This document shows positions 7,587 to 16,373 of a stretch of DNA of 64,000 nt, one piece after another. The notes under the pieces are model-generated. The model saw nothing but the letters and a program-made list of their open reading frames with translations, had not been told where the DNA came from and searched no databases. The DNA is from JAWKWH01 sp041397625 (lineage in GTDB: Bacteria > Pseudomonadota > Alphaproteobacteria > Rhizobiales > Rhizobiaceae): contig JAWKWH010000002.1 in NCBI GenBank assembly GCA_041397625.1, positions 186,001 through 250,000 on the forward strand, written 5' to 3'. Every line of letters starts with the position of its first letter. The stretch's first letter is position 1. A program made the translations under genes and the position numbers.

Positions 7587-9014
7587 ATGCCGACCGAAAT
7601 CCTGATGCCCGCCCTGTCGCCGACGATGGAAGAGGGCAACCTTGCCAAGTGGCTGAAGAAAGAGGGCGATACGGTAACCGCCGGCGACGTGATCGCCGAG
7701 ATCGAGACCGACAAGGCGACCATGGAAGTGGAAGCCGTCGACGAGGGCACGATCGGAAAGATCCTCGTTGCCGAGGGCTCCGAAGGCGTCAAGGTCAACA
7801 CACCGATCGCCGTGCTGCTGGCGGAAGGCGAGGATGCCAGCGCAGTCTCGTCCTTCGAGGCTTCGGCACCGGGCGCCGCACCGCAGGAAGCGGCTGCCGC
7901 GCCCACCCCAAGCCCTCACCCTGAGGTGCCGGCGGAGCCGGCCTCGAAGGGCGAGGGCGAAGCAGCCGCTGTACCCGCCGCGCCGAAGGCCGAAATCGCC
8001 GCCGACCCGGACATTCCCGAAGGCACCGAAATGGTGGCGACGACGGTGCGCGAGGCGCTGCGCGACGCCATGGCCGAGGAAATGCGTCGCGACGAGGATG
8101 TCTTCGTCATGGGCGAGGAGGTCGCCGAATACCAGGGCGCCTACAAGATCACCCAGGGCCTGCTCGACGAGTTCGGCGCCCGCCGCGTCGTCGACACGCC
8201 GATCACCGAACACGGTTTCGCTGGCGTCGGCGTCGGCGCCGCCTATGCCGGACTGAAACCCGTCGTCGAGTTCATGACCTTCAACTTCGCCATGCAGGCG
8301 ATCGACCAGATCATCAACTCGGCCGCCAAGACGCTCTACATGTCGGGTGGCCAGATGGGCGCGCCGATCGTGTTCCGCGGCCCCAACGGCGCGGCCGCCC
8401 GCGTTGCCGCCCAGCACAGCCAGGATTATGCCGCATGGTACAGCCACGTGCCGGGTCTGAAGGTGGTGCAGCCCTATACGGCTGCCGACGCCAAGGGCCT
8501 GCTGAAGGCGGCGATCCGCGATCCCAACCCGGTGATCTTCCTGGAAAACGAGATCCTCTACGGCCAGACTTTCGACGTGCCGAAGCTCGACGATTTCGTT
8601 CTGCCGATCGGCAAGGCGCGCATCCACAAGGCGGGCAGGGACGTGACGATCGTCTCGTTCGGCATCGGCATGACCTACTGTATCAAGGCGGCGGAGGAAC
8701 TGGCCGCGATGGGCATCGATGCCGAGGTGATCGATCTGAGAACCATCCGGCCGATGGACCTCGACACCGTGATCGGCAGCGTCAAGAAGACCAATCGGCT
8801 GGTGACGGTCGAGGAAGGCTTCCCGCAGTCGTCGGTCGGCGATCATATCGCCAGCCAGGTGATGCAGCGTGCCTTCGACTGGCTCGACGCGCCGGTGGTC
8901 ACGGTCTGCGGCAAGGACGTGCCGATGCCCTATGCCGCGAACCTGGAGAAGCTGGCGCTGCCGAACGTCGCCGAAGTGATCGAGGCGGTGAAGGCCGTCA
9001 CGTACAAGTCGTAG
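7587..9014 (+). CDS. pdhB: Pyruvate dehydrogenase E1 beta subunit with N-terminal lipoyl domain
   Basis: 475 residues. Residues 1-~80 are a lipoyl domain with the lipoylated lysine in EIETDKATMEVEAVDEG. Residues ~85-145 form an Ala/Pro/Glu-rich linker and the rest is the E1-beta transketolase-like region (EGTEMVATTVREALRDAM, MGEEVAEYQGAYKITQGL, TPITEHGFAGVG). A lipoyl domain on E1-beta is typical of Rhizobiales and relatives, where the E2 carries only one. Residues 109-125 (SPHPEVPAEPASKGEGE) are encoded by a 47-nt palindromic repeat sitting in frame in the linker, which looks like a repeat element absorbed into the gene without breaking it. The neighbouring genes supply the partner subunits. 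Confidence 0.97.
   Translation: MPTEILMPALSPTMEEGNLAKWLKKEGDTVTAGDVIAEIETDKATMEVEAVDEGTIGKILVAEGSEGVKVNTPIAVLLAEGEDASAVSSFEASAPGAAPQEAAAAPTPSPHPEVPAEPASKGEGEAAAVPAAPKAEIAADPDIPEGTEMVATTVREALRDAMAEEMRRDEDVFVMGEEVAEYQGAYKITQGLLDEFGARRVVDTPITEHGFAGVGVGAAYAGLKPVVEFMTFNFAMQAIDQIINSAAKTLYMSGGQMGAPIVFRGPNGAAARVAAQHSQDYAAWYSHVPGLKVVQPYTAADAKGLLKAAIRDPNPVIFLENEILYGQTFDVPKLDDFVLPIGKARIHKAGRDVTIVSFGIGMTYCIKAAEELAAMGIDAEVIDLRTIRPMDLDTVIGSVKKTNRLVTVEEGFPQSSVGDHIASQVMQRAFDWLDAPVVTVCGKDVPMPYAANLEKLALPNVAEVIEAVKAVTYKS
7912..7958. repeat. Palindromic repeat element inserted in frame in the PdhB linker
   Basis: A 47-nt imperfect palindrome. GCCCTC pairs with GAGGGC, CCCT with AGGG and GCCGGC with GCCGGC, around a GGA loop. 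It resembles the short palindromic repeats scattered between genes in rhizobial genomes (family knowledge, not checked). Here it is translated as residues 109-125 of PdhB. Confidence 0.65.
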
Positions 9015-9027
9015 GGGAGGCCGTGTA

Positions 9028-10422
9028 ATGCCGATCAACATCACCATGCCCGCCCTGTCTCCCACGATGGAAGAGGGCAATCTGGCCAAATGGCTGGTCA
9101 AGGAGGGCGACAGCGTCGCGCCGGGCGACGTCATCGCCGAGATCGAGACCGACAAGGCGACGATGGAGGTGGAAGCCGTCGACGAGGGCACGGTCGCCAA
9201 GATCGTGGTTCCCGAGGGCACGGAAGCCGTCAAGGTCAATGCGCTGATCGCCGTGCTGGCGGCCGAGGGAGAGGATGCGGCTGAGGCTGCGAAGTCTTCC
9301 GGAGATACAGCCTCCGACAGTGGCGTTGCCAAGAAACAGGAACTGCAGGATGAAACGCCTGCAACGGCCAAGCCCGCCGCCGACAAGGCCGCGGGTGCTG
9401 CGATCGGCGCCGGAGGATCGCAAGCAGAAGCTGCCGCGAAGACTTCAATACCCGACAACGTCAAGGCCGGACCGGCACCTTCGAAGGATGGGGAACGTGT
9501 CTTCTCCTCGCCGCTTGCCCGCCGCATCGCCAAGGATGCCGGCATCGATATCGCAGCCGTCAAGGGCTCCGGGCCCAAGGGCCGGGTGGTCAAGGCCGAC
9601 GTGGAAGCGGCGGTCGCCGGCGGCGGCGGCAAGGCCGCACCGACCGCTACCGAGCCCGCCAAGGCGGCCAAGGCGCCCGCGCCGATGGCGGATGACGCGG
9701 TGCTGTCGCTGTTTGCCGAAGGCAGCTACGAACTGGTCAAGCACGACAACATGCGCAAGACCATCGCCCGGCGGCTTGTCGAGGCGAAATCGACCATCCC
9801 GCATTTCTATCTCACCATCGAATGCGAGCTCGACGCGCTGCTGAAGCTGCGCGGCGAACTGAACAGGTCGGCGCCGGCGAAGGACGACAAGCCCGCCTAC
9901 AAGCTGTCGGTCAACGACATGATCATCAAGGCGCTGGCGCTGGCGCTGCGCGACGTGCCCGACGCCAACGTGTCGTGGACGGATGCGGCGATGGTGCGCC
10001 ACGCCCATGCCGATGTCGGCGTCGCCGTGTCGATCCCCGGCGGGCTGATCACGCCGATCGTGCGCCGCGCCGAGGAAAAGAGCCTGTCGGCGATCTCAAA
10101 CGAGATGAAGGACATGGCCGGCCGCGCCCGCGACCGCAAGCTGAAGCCGGAGGAATACCAGGGCGGATCGAGCGCCGTCTCCAATCTCGGCATGATGGGC
10201 ATCAAGGAGTTTGCCGCCGTCATCAACCCGCCGCATGCGACGATCCTCGCCGTCGGCACCGGCGAGCAGCGCGCGGTGGTGAAGGACGGGGCGGTGGCGA
10301 TCGCCACGATGATGAGCGTGACGCTTTCGACCGACCACCGCGCCGTCGATGGCGCGCTGGGTGCCGAACTGCTCGCCGCCTTCAAGGGCTATATCGAAAG
10401 CCCGATGAGCATGCTGGTGTGA
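9028..10422 (+). CDS. pdhC: Dihydrolipoamide acetyltransferase (pyruvate dehydrogenase E2)
   Basis: 464 residues forming the core of the complex. Residues 1-~78 are one lipoyl domain with DKATMEVEAVDEG, nearly identical to that of PdhB. A flexible Ala/Pro linker follows, then the peripheral subunit-binding domain (SPLARRIAKDAGIDIAAVKG, ~residues 155-192), a second linker and the catalytic domain. The catalytic His-Asp motif is DHRAVDG near the C-terminus, and the protein ends in the family's hydrophobic tail. It moves acetyl groups from lipoyl arms to coenzyme A. It follows pdhB by 13 nt; the E3 gene lies two genes on. Confidence 0.96.
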   Translation: MPINITMPALSPTMEEGNLAKWLVKEGDSVAPGDVIAEIETDKATMEVEAVDEGTVAKIVVPEGTEAVKVNALIAVLAAEGEDAAEAAKSSGDTASDSGVAKKQELQDETPATAKPAADKAAGAAIGAGGSQAEAAAKTSIPDNVKAGPAPSKDGERVFSSPLARRIAKDAGIDIAAVKGSGPKGRVVKADVEAAVAGGGGKAAPTATEPAKAAKAPAPMADDAVLSLFAEGSYELVKHDNMRKTIARRLVEAKSTIPHFYLTIECELDALLKLRGELNRSAPAKDDKPAYKLSVNDMIIKALALALRDVPDANVSWTDAAMVRHAHADVGVAVSIPGGLITPIVRRAEEKSLSAISNEMKDMAGRARDRKLKPEEYQGGSSAVSNLGMMGIKEFAAVINPPHATILAVGTGEQRAVVKDGAVAIATMMSVTLSTDHRAVDGALGAELLAAFKGYIESPMSMLV

Positions 10423-10556
10423 GCGAACTCGACTTCTCCGGCGCGGGCCGAGTGCTCGCGCCCATGGCGAAGACGATGCTCGGGCTTTGACAGGGATCAA
10501 GGAGGAATAGGGCGCGGACAATAGGGTCGAACCGACAGATGAAACAGGAGTGACCC

Positions 10557-10793
10557 ATGTCGCATGTGCCGCACGAACTGGCCGAGGAATTTCCCGAACA
10601 CGTCGACAAGATGCATGCGCTGAAGGGCGAGAACGCCCATTTCGCCAAGCTGTTCGACGAGTATCACGAATTGAACCGGGCCATTCACCGCGCCGAGACG
10701 GATATCGAGCCGACCGACGATTTCCACATGGAGGACATGCGGAAGAACCGTCTGAGGCTCAAGGACGAAATCTACGGGATGCTGGCCGGATAA
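10557..10793 (+). CDS. YdcH/DUF465 family small protein
   Basis: A 78-residue charged helical protein (HELAEEFPEHVDKMHALKGE, HFAKLFDEYHELNRAIHRAE, RLKDEIYGML) matching the DUF465/YdcH family, thought to form a two-helix coiled hairpin. Function is unknown. It lies between pdhC and lpdA on the same strand with a good GGAG site before its ATG, so it is probably transcribed with the pyruvate dehydrogenase genes. Whether that placement has meaning is not known. Confidence 0.85.
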   Translation: MSHVPHELAEEFPEHVDKMHALKGENAHFAKLFDEYHELNRAIHRAETDIEPTDDFHMEDMRKNRLRLKDEIYGMLAG

Positions 10794-10855
10794 CAACGCC
10801 GCCGGTCTCCCGGAACGCCGCCGAAACCAAGCGGTGACAACAAGGGAGACAGAAG

Positions 10856-12301
10856 GTGGCAGACAGCTACGACGTCATCATCATCGGCTCGGGACCGGGC
10901 GGCTATGTGACGGCCATCCGTTCGGCGCAGCTTGGCCTGAAGACGGCAATCGTCGAGCGCGAGCATCTCGGCGGCATCTGCCTCAACTGGGGCTGCATTC
11001 CGACCAAGGCGTTGCTGCGCTCGGCCGAGATCAAGCATTTCGCCGATCACGCCAAGAATTACGGCCTGACGATCAACGGCACGGTATCGGCCGATGTCGG
11101 CGCCGTGGTCGACCGTTCGCGCAAGGTCTCAGCGCGGCTGAACGGCGGCGTCGGCTTCCTGATGAAGAAGAACAAGGTCGACGTCATCTGGGGCGAGGCG
11201 AAGCTGAAGGGCAAGGGCGAGATCATCGTTTCCAAGCCGACCAAGAAGGCGATGGAGCCGCAGCATCCCGCGCCGAAGGGTACGAAGGGCGAGGGGACCT
11301 ACAAAGCCAAGCACATCATCATCGCCACCGGCGCACGTCCGCGGGCACTGCCCGGCATCGAGCCCGACGGCAAGCTGATCTGGACCTATTTCGAGGCCAT
11401 GGTGCCCCCGGAACTACCCAAAAAACTGCTGGTCATGGGATCGGGCGCCATCGGCATCGAGTTCGCCTCCTTCTACAACGCCATGGGCTCCGACGTGACC
11501 GTGGTGGAACTGATGCCGAACATCATGCCGGTAGAGGACGCGGAGATTTCGGGGCTGGCGCGCAAGCAGCTGGAGAAATCCGGCCTGACAATCCACACCG
11601 ACGCCAAGGTGACAAAGGTCGAGAAGGGCGCCAATTCGGTCAAGGCGACGGTGGAACTGAAGGGCGGCAAGACCGAGGTGCTGGAGGCCGACCGGCTGAT
11701 TTCCGCCGTCGGCGTGCAAGGCAACATCGAAAATCTCGGCCTGGACGAACTCGGCGTCAAGACCGACCGCGGCTGCATCGTCATCGACGGCTACGGGCGC
11801 ACCAATGTCGACGGCATCTATGCCATCGGCGATGTCGCCGGCCCGCCGATGCTGGCCCACAAGGCCGAGCATGAGGGCGTGATCTGCGTCGAAAAGATCG
11901 CCGGCGTGCCGGGTGTCCATCCGATGGACAAGAACAAGATTCCCGGCTGCACCTATTGCCATCCGCAGGTCGCCTCCGTCGGCCTGACCGAGGCGAGGGC
12001 CAAGGAAGCCGGACGCGATATCCGCGTCGGCCGCTTCCAGTTCGGCGCCAACGGCAAGGCGATCGCGCTCGGCGAGGACCAGGGCATGATCAAGACCATC
12101 TTCGACAAGAAGACCGGCGAACTTCTGGGCGCCCACATGGTCGGGACCGAGGTGACGGAGCTTATCCAGGGCTTTGTCGTCGCCATGAACCTGGAGACGA
12201 CGGAAGAAGAGCTGATGCACACGATCTTCCCGCATCCGACCTTGTCGGAAATGATGAAGGAGAGCGTGCTCGACGCCTATGGCCGGGTGTTGAATGCCTG
12301 A
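10856..12301 (+). CDS. lpdA: Dihydrolipoamide dehydrogenase (E3)
   Basis: A 481-residue flavoprotein that reoxidises the dihydrolipoyl groups of the 2-oxo acid dehydrogenase complexes and passes electrons to NAD. Visible are the FAD-binding GSGPGGYVTAIRSAQLG, the redox-active disulfide in GGICLNWGCIPTK, the NAD-binding GSGAIGIEFASFYNAMG, and the dimer-interface histidine region HTIFPHPTLSEMM. A lysine-rich insertion around residues 120-145 (KPTKKAMEPQHPAPKGTKGE) separates strands of the first domain and is common in rhizobial Lpd. The start is GTG with GGGAGACAG just before it. It belongs with pdhABC. Confidence 0.96.
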   Translation: MADSYDVIIIGSGPGGYVTAIRSAQLGLKTAIVEREHLGGICLNWGCIPTKALLRSAEIKHFADHAKNYGLTINGTVSADVGAVVDRSRKVSARLNGGVGFLMKKNKVDVIWGEAKLKGKGEIIVSKPTKKAMEPQHPAPKGTKGEGTYKAKHIIIATGARPRALPGIEPDGKLIWTYFEAMVPPELPKKLLVMGSGAIGIEFASFYNAMGSDVTVVELMPNIMPVEDAEISGLARKQLEKSGLTIHTDAKVTKVEKGANSVKATVELKGGKTEVLEADRLISAVGVQGNIENLGLDELGVKTDRGCIVIDGYGRTNVDGIYAIGDVAGPPMLAHKAEHEGVICVEKIAGVPGVHPMDKNKIPGCTYCHPQVASVGLTEARAKEAGRDIRVGRFQFGANGKAIALGEDQGMIKTIFDKKTGELLGAHMVGTEVTELIQGFVVAMNLETTEEELMHTIFPHPTLSEMMKESVLDAYGRVLNA

Positions 12302-12347
12302 GCCGATCGGCCGATATTATGGGAACAACCAAAACGGAGACTGAATC

Positions 12348-12590
12348 ATGGGTTTCATTGCCTGGATCATCATCGGCGGACTGGCAGGCTGGCTCGCCGG
12401 CATCATCATGAAGGACCCGTCGGGCCTGATCATGAACATCGTCATCGGCATTGTCGGCGCCTTCATCGGCGGCTGGCTGTTCGGCGTGCTCGGCATTTCA
12501 CCCGACGCCGGGTTCATAGGATCGCTGGTCACCGCCATTGTCGGCGCGGTCGTGCTGCTGTTCGGCTTGCGGCTGGTCAAGGGACGTTAG
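12348..12590 (+). CDS. GlsB/YeaQ/YmgE family membrane protein
   Basis: An 80-residue, glycine-rich, three-helix inner-membrane protein (FIAWIIIGGLAGWLAGIIM, IMNIVIGIVGAFIGGWLFGV, SLVTAIVGAVVLLFGLRLVKG) matching the transglycosylase-associated/GlsB family, often linked to stress responses. Its molecular role is not established. It lies 46 nt after lpdA and 9 nt before lipA, so it may be read with both. The ATG has an upstream GGAGA. Confidence 0.88.
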   Translation: MGFIAWIIIGGLAGWLAGIIMKDPSGLIMNIVIGIVGAFIGGWLFGVLGISPDAGFIGSLVTAIVGAVVLLFGLRLVKGR

Positions 12591-12599
12591 GACAAAAAT

Positions 12600-13559
12600 A
12601 TGGTCACCGTTCTCGACACCGTCGCCAGGGACCGGCCGCGCCATCCGGAAAAGGCCCACAAGCCCGACCAGGAGGTGTTGCGCAAGCCGGCATGGATCCG
12701 CGTCAAGGCGCCGGTGTCGAAGGGCTATCGCGAGACGCACGAGATCGTTCGGCAAAACAGCCTGGTGACCGTGTGCGAGGAGGCCGGCTGTCCGAATATC
12801 GGCGAGTGCTGGGACAAGAAGCACGCCTCGTTCCTGATCATGGGCGAGATTTGCACGCGCGCCTGCGCGTTCTGCAATGTGACGACCGGCCTGCCCAACG
12901 CGCTCGACCGCAGCGAACCGGACAATGTCGCCCGCGCCGTCGCGACGATGGGGCTGAACCATGTAGTCGTCACCTCGGTCGACCGCGACGATCTCGACGA
13001 TGGCGGGGCGCAGCACTTCGTCGAAGTGATCGAGGCTATCCGGCAGGCTTCGCCGGAAACGACGATCGAGGTGCTGACGCCGGACTTCCTGCGCAAGGAC
13101 GGCGCGCTGGAAAAGGTGGTCGCCGCCCGGCCCGACGTGTTCAACCACAATCTGGAGACGGTGCCGTCCAACTATCTCACCGTCCGGCCCGGTGCGCGCT
13201 ATTTCCACTCGATCCGGCTGTTGCAGCGGGTCAAGGAGATCGATCCGTCGATGTTCACCAAGTCGGGCATCATGGTGGGCCTGGGCGAGGAGCGCAACGA
13301 GGTGCTGCAGCTCATGGACGATCTGAGGACCGCCGGCGTCGACTTTCTGACCATCGGCCAGTATCTGCAGCCGTCGCGCAAGCACCATCCGGTCAGGAAA
13401 TTCGTCACGCCGGAGGAGTTCAAATCCTACGAGACGACTGCCTATTCCAAGGGGTTCCTGCTGGTCTCGGCAAGCCCGCTGACGCGCTCGTCGCACCATG
13501 CCGGCGATGATTTCGCCAAGCTCAGGGCGGCGCGCGAGGCGGCGATCGCGCGCGCCTAG
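12600..13559 (+). CDS. lipA: Lipoyl synthase
   Basis: A 319-residue radical-SAM enzyme that inserts two sulfurs into octanoyl groups on lipoyl domains, including those of PdhB and PdhC upstream. It has both iron-sulfur motifs: the auxiliary cluster cysteines in CEEAGCPNIGEC and the radical-SAM motif CTRACAFC. It also has the C-terminal ASPLTRSSHHAGDDF that holds the auxiliary-cluster serine. Length is normal. Placement directly after the pdh/lpd genes links cofactor synthesis with the enzymes that need it. Confidence 0.97.
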   Translation: MVTVLDTVARDRPRHPEKAHKPDQEVLRKPAWIRVKAPVSKGYRETHEIVRQNSLVTVCEEAGCPNIGECWDKKHASFLIMGEICTRACAFCNVTTGLPNALDRSEPDNVARAVATMGLNHVVVTSVDRDDLDDGGAQHFVEVIEAIRQASPETTIEVLTPDFLRKDGALEKVVAARPDVFNHNLETVPSNYLTVRPGARYFHSIRLLQRVKEIDPSMFTKSGIMVGLGEERNEVLQLMDDLRTAGVDFLTIGQYLQPSRKHHPVRKFVTPEEFKSYETTAYSKGFLLVSASPLTRSSHHAGDDFAKLRAAREAAIARA

Positions 13560-13574
13560 GGTATTTGGGGCTAA

Positions 13575-14024
13575 ATGCCGGAATTCTCCTCCACCAGGCG
13601 CGTCCGGCATATGCCGGCGCAGATGTTCGATCTCGTCGCCGATGTCGAGCGCTATCCGCAATTCCTGCCGATGTGCGAGGCGCTTGTCGTCCGCTCGCGC
13701 CGCGAACGCGACGGCAAGACATTGCTCGTCGCCGACATGACGGTCGGCTACAAGGCGATCCACGAGACGTTCACCAGCCAGGTGCTGCTCGACCGCGCGA
13801 ACCTGAAGATCGACGTCAAATATATCGACGGTCCGTTCCGTTACCTCGACAATCGCTGGACCTTTGACGAGATGGAAGACGGCTGCGACGTTAAGTTCTT
13901 CATCGACTACGAGTTCAGGAGCCGGGTACTGGGCGCGCTGATGGGCGCCATGTTCGACCGGGCCTTCCGCATGTTTTCCGAAGCCTTCGAGAAACGCGCC
14001 GACGCGGTCTACGGACTGGCGTAG
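13575..14024 (+). CDS. Coq10/RatA-type START-domain protein
   Basis: A 149-residue SRPBCC/START-fold protein with the family's opening FSSTRRVRHMPAQMFDLVADVERYPQFLP and core TVGYKAIHETFTSQV. Homologues are annotated as ubiquinone-binding Coq10-like proteins or as RatA toxin-like proteins. The mitochondrial Coq10 connection favours a lipid/quinone-binding role, but sequence alone cannot decide. It begins 15 nt after the lipA stop, and this lipA-coq10 pairing is widespread in alphaproteobacteria. Confidence 0.85.
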   Translation: MPEFSSTRRVRHMPAQMFDLVADVERYPQFLPMCEALVVRSRRERDGKTLLVADMTVGYKAIHETFTSQVLLDRANLKIDVKYIDGPFRYLDNRWTFDEMEDGCDVKFFIDYEFRSRVLGALMGAMFDRAFRMFSEAFEKRADAVYGLA

Positions 14025-14095
14025 ACGGCATCCGATTAACGAAAAATATTAAGGGTTCTTCGCTATCACGCTGTCAAAAGGCGTTGGAGCAGCGA

Positions 14096-16372
14096 ATGTC
14101 CCCGTTCGAAAGGACCGACAGCATTGCCGCCAGGCGCGCGTCGGCCTGGCAGATCCTCGCGGTCTTCGTCGCCACCGTGTTCCTGAGCGCATTCCTGTTG
14201 TTCTCGGTCCAGCCGTTCTTCGCCAAGATGGTGCTGCCACGGCTCGGCGGCTCGCCCGGCGTCTGGTCGGTGGCAATGGTGTTCTTCCAGAGCGCGCTGC
14301 TGCTCGGCTATGGCTACGCGCATCTGGTGACCAAGCATCTTGATCTCCGCCATACCCTGCTTTTGCACGGGCTGGTGCTGGTTTCGGCCTTCGTCTGCCT
14401 GCCGGTGGCGTTGCCGCAGGGCTGGGACGTGCCACCCGAAACCGGGCAGTCGATCTGGCTGCTGGCGTTGTTTGCCATCGCGGTCGGCCCGCCGTTCTTC
14501 GCCGTCTCGACGACCGCGCCGCTGATCCAGGCCTGGTTCGTGCGCACCGACCATCCCCATGCGGCCGATCCGTATTTTCTCTACGGCGCCAGCAATATCG
14601 GCAGTTTTGCCTCGCTCTTCCTGTTCATCGCGTTGTTCGAGCCCTGGTTCACGGTCTCCGAGCAGTCCTGGATGTGGACCGCCGGTTACGCCACGCTCAC
14701 CGTAATGGTGATGGCCTGCGGCGCGATCGCGGCGAAAAGCGTTCCGGCTTCGAAGCGCGGTCTCGCGGCGGCCGACAAGCCGGCCGAAGCGGCTGTGCGG
14801 CCAGGTACGCTGGAAGTGCTGCGCTGGATCGGCCTGGCCTTCATCCCCTCCGGCCTGCTCGTCGCGGTCACCGCGCATATCTCCACCGACGTCGCGGCCG
14901 CGCCGCTGTTCTGGGTTATCCCGCTGGCGCTGTTCCTGCTCACCTTCGTCTTCGCCTTCATGCGCGAGCCGGTGATCGGTGCGGCGACGCTGGCGCGCTT
15001 CATCCCGGTGACGGCGGCGGCCATGCTCGTCGTGTTCTACGCCGACACCAAGGTGCCGATCTGGCTGGTGCTCCCCACCAACCTGCTGGTGTTCTTCATC
15101 GCGGCACTCACCTGCCATTCGCTGCTTGCCAGCCACAGACCGCCGGCAGCGAACCTGACCTCGTTCTATATGTGGATGTCGCTTGGCGGCGTGCTTGGCG
15201 GTGTCTTCAGTTCGCTTGTCGCACCCGCGGCGTTCGACTGGACAGCGGAGTATCCGCTGCTGACGCTCGCCTTCCTGCTTTGCCTGCCGCCACTCTACCG
15301 TTCCGGCCGGCCGAGCCTTGCGATCCATCTCGGCGTCGGAGTGGCGATTGCCGCGGCGATCTATCTGGTCCATCGCACCGGCTGGATGCCGCCGCTGAAG
15401 GATAATGGCTATCTGACGGTGCTGATCATCGCCATCGCGGTCACGGCCGCCTTCATCCAGCTTCGCTGGCAGTCCGTGCTGCTGGTGCTGGCGGCGGGCA
15501 CCGTGCCGCTGGTGCTGATAAACCAGGAGGTCAAGAACGGCGTCTATGCCGACCGTTCCTTCTTCGGCATCGTGCGGGTGACCGAGACCCGCGACGGCCG
15601 TTACCGCAAGCTGCTGCACGGCACGACGCTGCATGGTGCGATGGCGATCCGCGACCGGCGGGGCAGACCGGTCACCGGCCGTCCGGCGCCGCTGACCTAT
15701 TACCACCGCTCCGGCGCCATCGCCGTCAGCCTGCGCGTGCTGCAGGAGGCCAGGGGCGGCAGCATCGGCCATGGCGGCGTCGTCGGCCTCGGCACCGGCA
15801 GCCTGCTGTGCCATACCCGGCCTGGCGAACGCTGGACCGTCTACGAGATCGACAAAAGCGTCATCGACGCAGCCACCAATCCGGCGCTGTTCCGCTTCGT
15901 CTCCGAATGCGCGCCCGATGTCGACATGGTGCTCGGCGACGCGCGCATCATGCTCGCGCGCGAGGCGGCGGCAACGTTCGACTACCTGCTGATCGATGCC
16001 TTTTCCTCCGACGCCATTCCCGTCCATCTGCTGACCCGCGAGGCGGTCAGGATGTACATGGACAAGCTCGCCGACGACGGGTTGCTGGCGCTGCACATTT
16101 CCAACCGCTACCTGGAGATCGAGAGCCTGATCGCGGCGATCGCCCGCGACGAAGGCCTCGCCATCCGCGAAACGCGCCTTGCCGGCCCCAGGGACGATCC
16201 CGACAGCGGCATGATCCGCGGTCCGCAGGTCGTGGTGCTGGCAAAGAGCGAAAAGGCGCTCGGTGCCATCGGCACCGACCGGCGCTGGCGAATTCCGGAG
16301 GCGGGCGACACGCGCGCCTGGACCGACGACTATTCGGACATCCTGTCGGCGATGCTGAGGAAATATCGTTAG
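14096..16372 (+). CDS. Membrane protein fused to a spermidine-synthase-like domain
   Basis: A 758-residue two-part protein. The first ~470 residues are membrane-embedded with about 10-14 hydrophobic helices (QILAVFVATVFLSAFLLFSV, FIPVTAAAMLVVFYA and others). The remainder is a Rossmann methyltransferase/spermidine-synthase-like domain: VVGLGTGSLLCH is motif I, YEIDKSVIDAA carries the acidic ribose-binding residue, and LLIDAFSSDAIPVHLLTREA covers the active-site strand. It belongs to the 'fused MFS/spermidine synthase' family, whose substrate is unknown. The ATG at 14096 has GGAG 6 nt upstream; an upstream TTG at 14084 has no such site. The gene ends 1 nt before the convergent cinA stop. Confidence 0.82.
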   Translation: MSPFERTDSIAARRASAWQILAVFVATVFLSAFLLFSVQPFFAKMVLPRLGGSPGVWSVAMVFFQSALLLGYGYAHLVTKHLDLRHTLLLHGLVLVSAFVCLPVALPQGWDVPPETGQSIWLLALFAIAVGPPFFAVSTTAPLIQAWFVRTDHPHAADPYFLYGASNIGSFASLFLFIALFEPWFTVSEQSWMWTAGYATLTVMVMACGAIAAKSVPASKRGLAAADKPAEAAVRPGTLEVLRWIGLAFIPSGLLVAVTAHISTDVAAAPLFWVIPLALFLLTFVFAFMREPVIGAATLARFIPVTAAAMLVVFYADTKVPIWLVLPTNLLVFFIAALTCHSLLASHRPPAANLTSFYMWMSLGGVLGGVFSSLVAPAAFDWTAEYPLLTLAFLLCLPPLYRSGRPSLAIHLGVGVAIAAAIYLVHRTGWMPPLKDNGYLTVLIIAIAVTAAFIQLRWQSVLLVLAAGTVPLVLINQEVKNGVYADRSFFGIVRVTETRDGRYRKLLHGTTLHGAMAIRDRRGRPVTGRPAPLTYYHRSGAIAVSLRVLQEARGGSIGHGGVVGLGTGSLLCHTRPGERWTVYEIDKSVIDAATNPALFRFVSECAPDVDMVLGDARIMLAREAAATFDYLLIDAFSSDAIPVHLLTREAVRMYMDKLADDGLLALHISNRYLEIESLIAAIARDEGLAIRETRLAGPRDDPDSGMIRGPQVVVLAKSEKALGAIGTDRRWRIPEAGDTRAWTDDYSDILSAMLRKYR

Positions 16373-16373
16373 A

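Noticed and set aside
7464..9671. 735-codon open frame antisense to pdhB/pdhC
   Set aside because: It is a high-GC shadow: the opposite strand carries clear PdhB and PdhC proteins with all motifs, and the antisense product is low-complexity with no domain.
14066..16096. 676-codon antisense frame opposite the membrane/spermidine-synthase-like gene
   Set aside because: The product is His/Arg/Gln/Asp-rich without hydrophobic or domain structure, typical of antisense reading of GC-rich codons.
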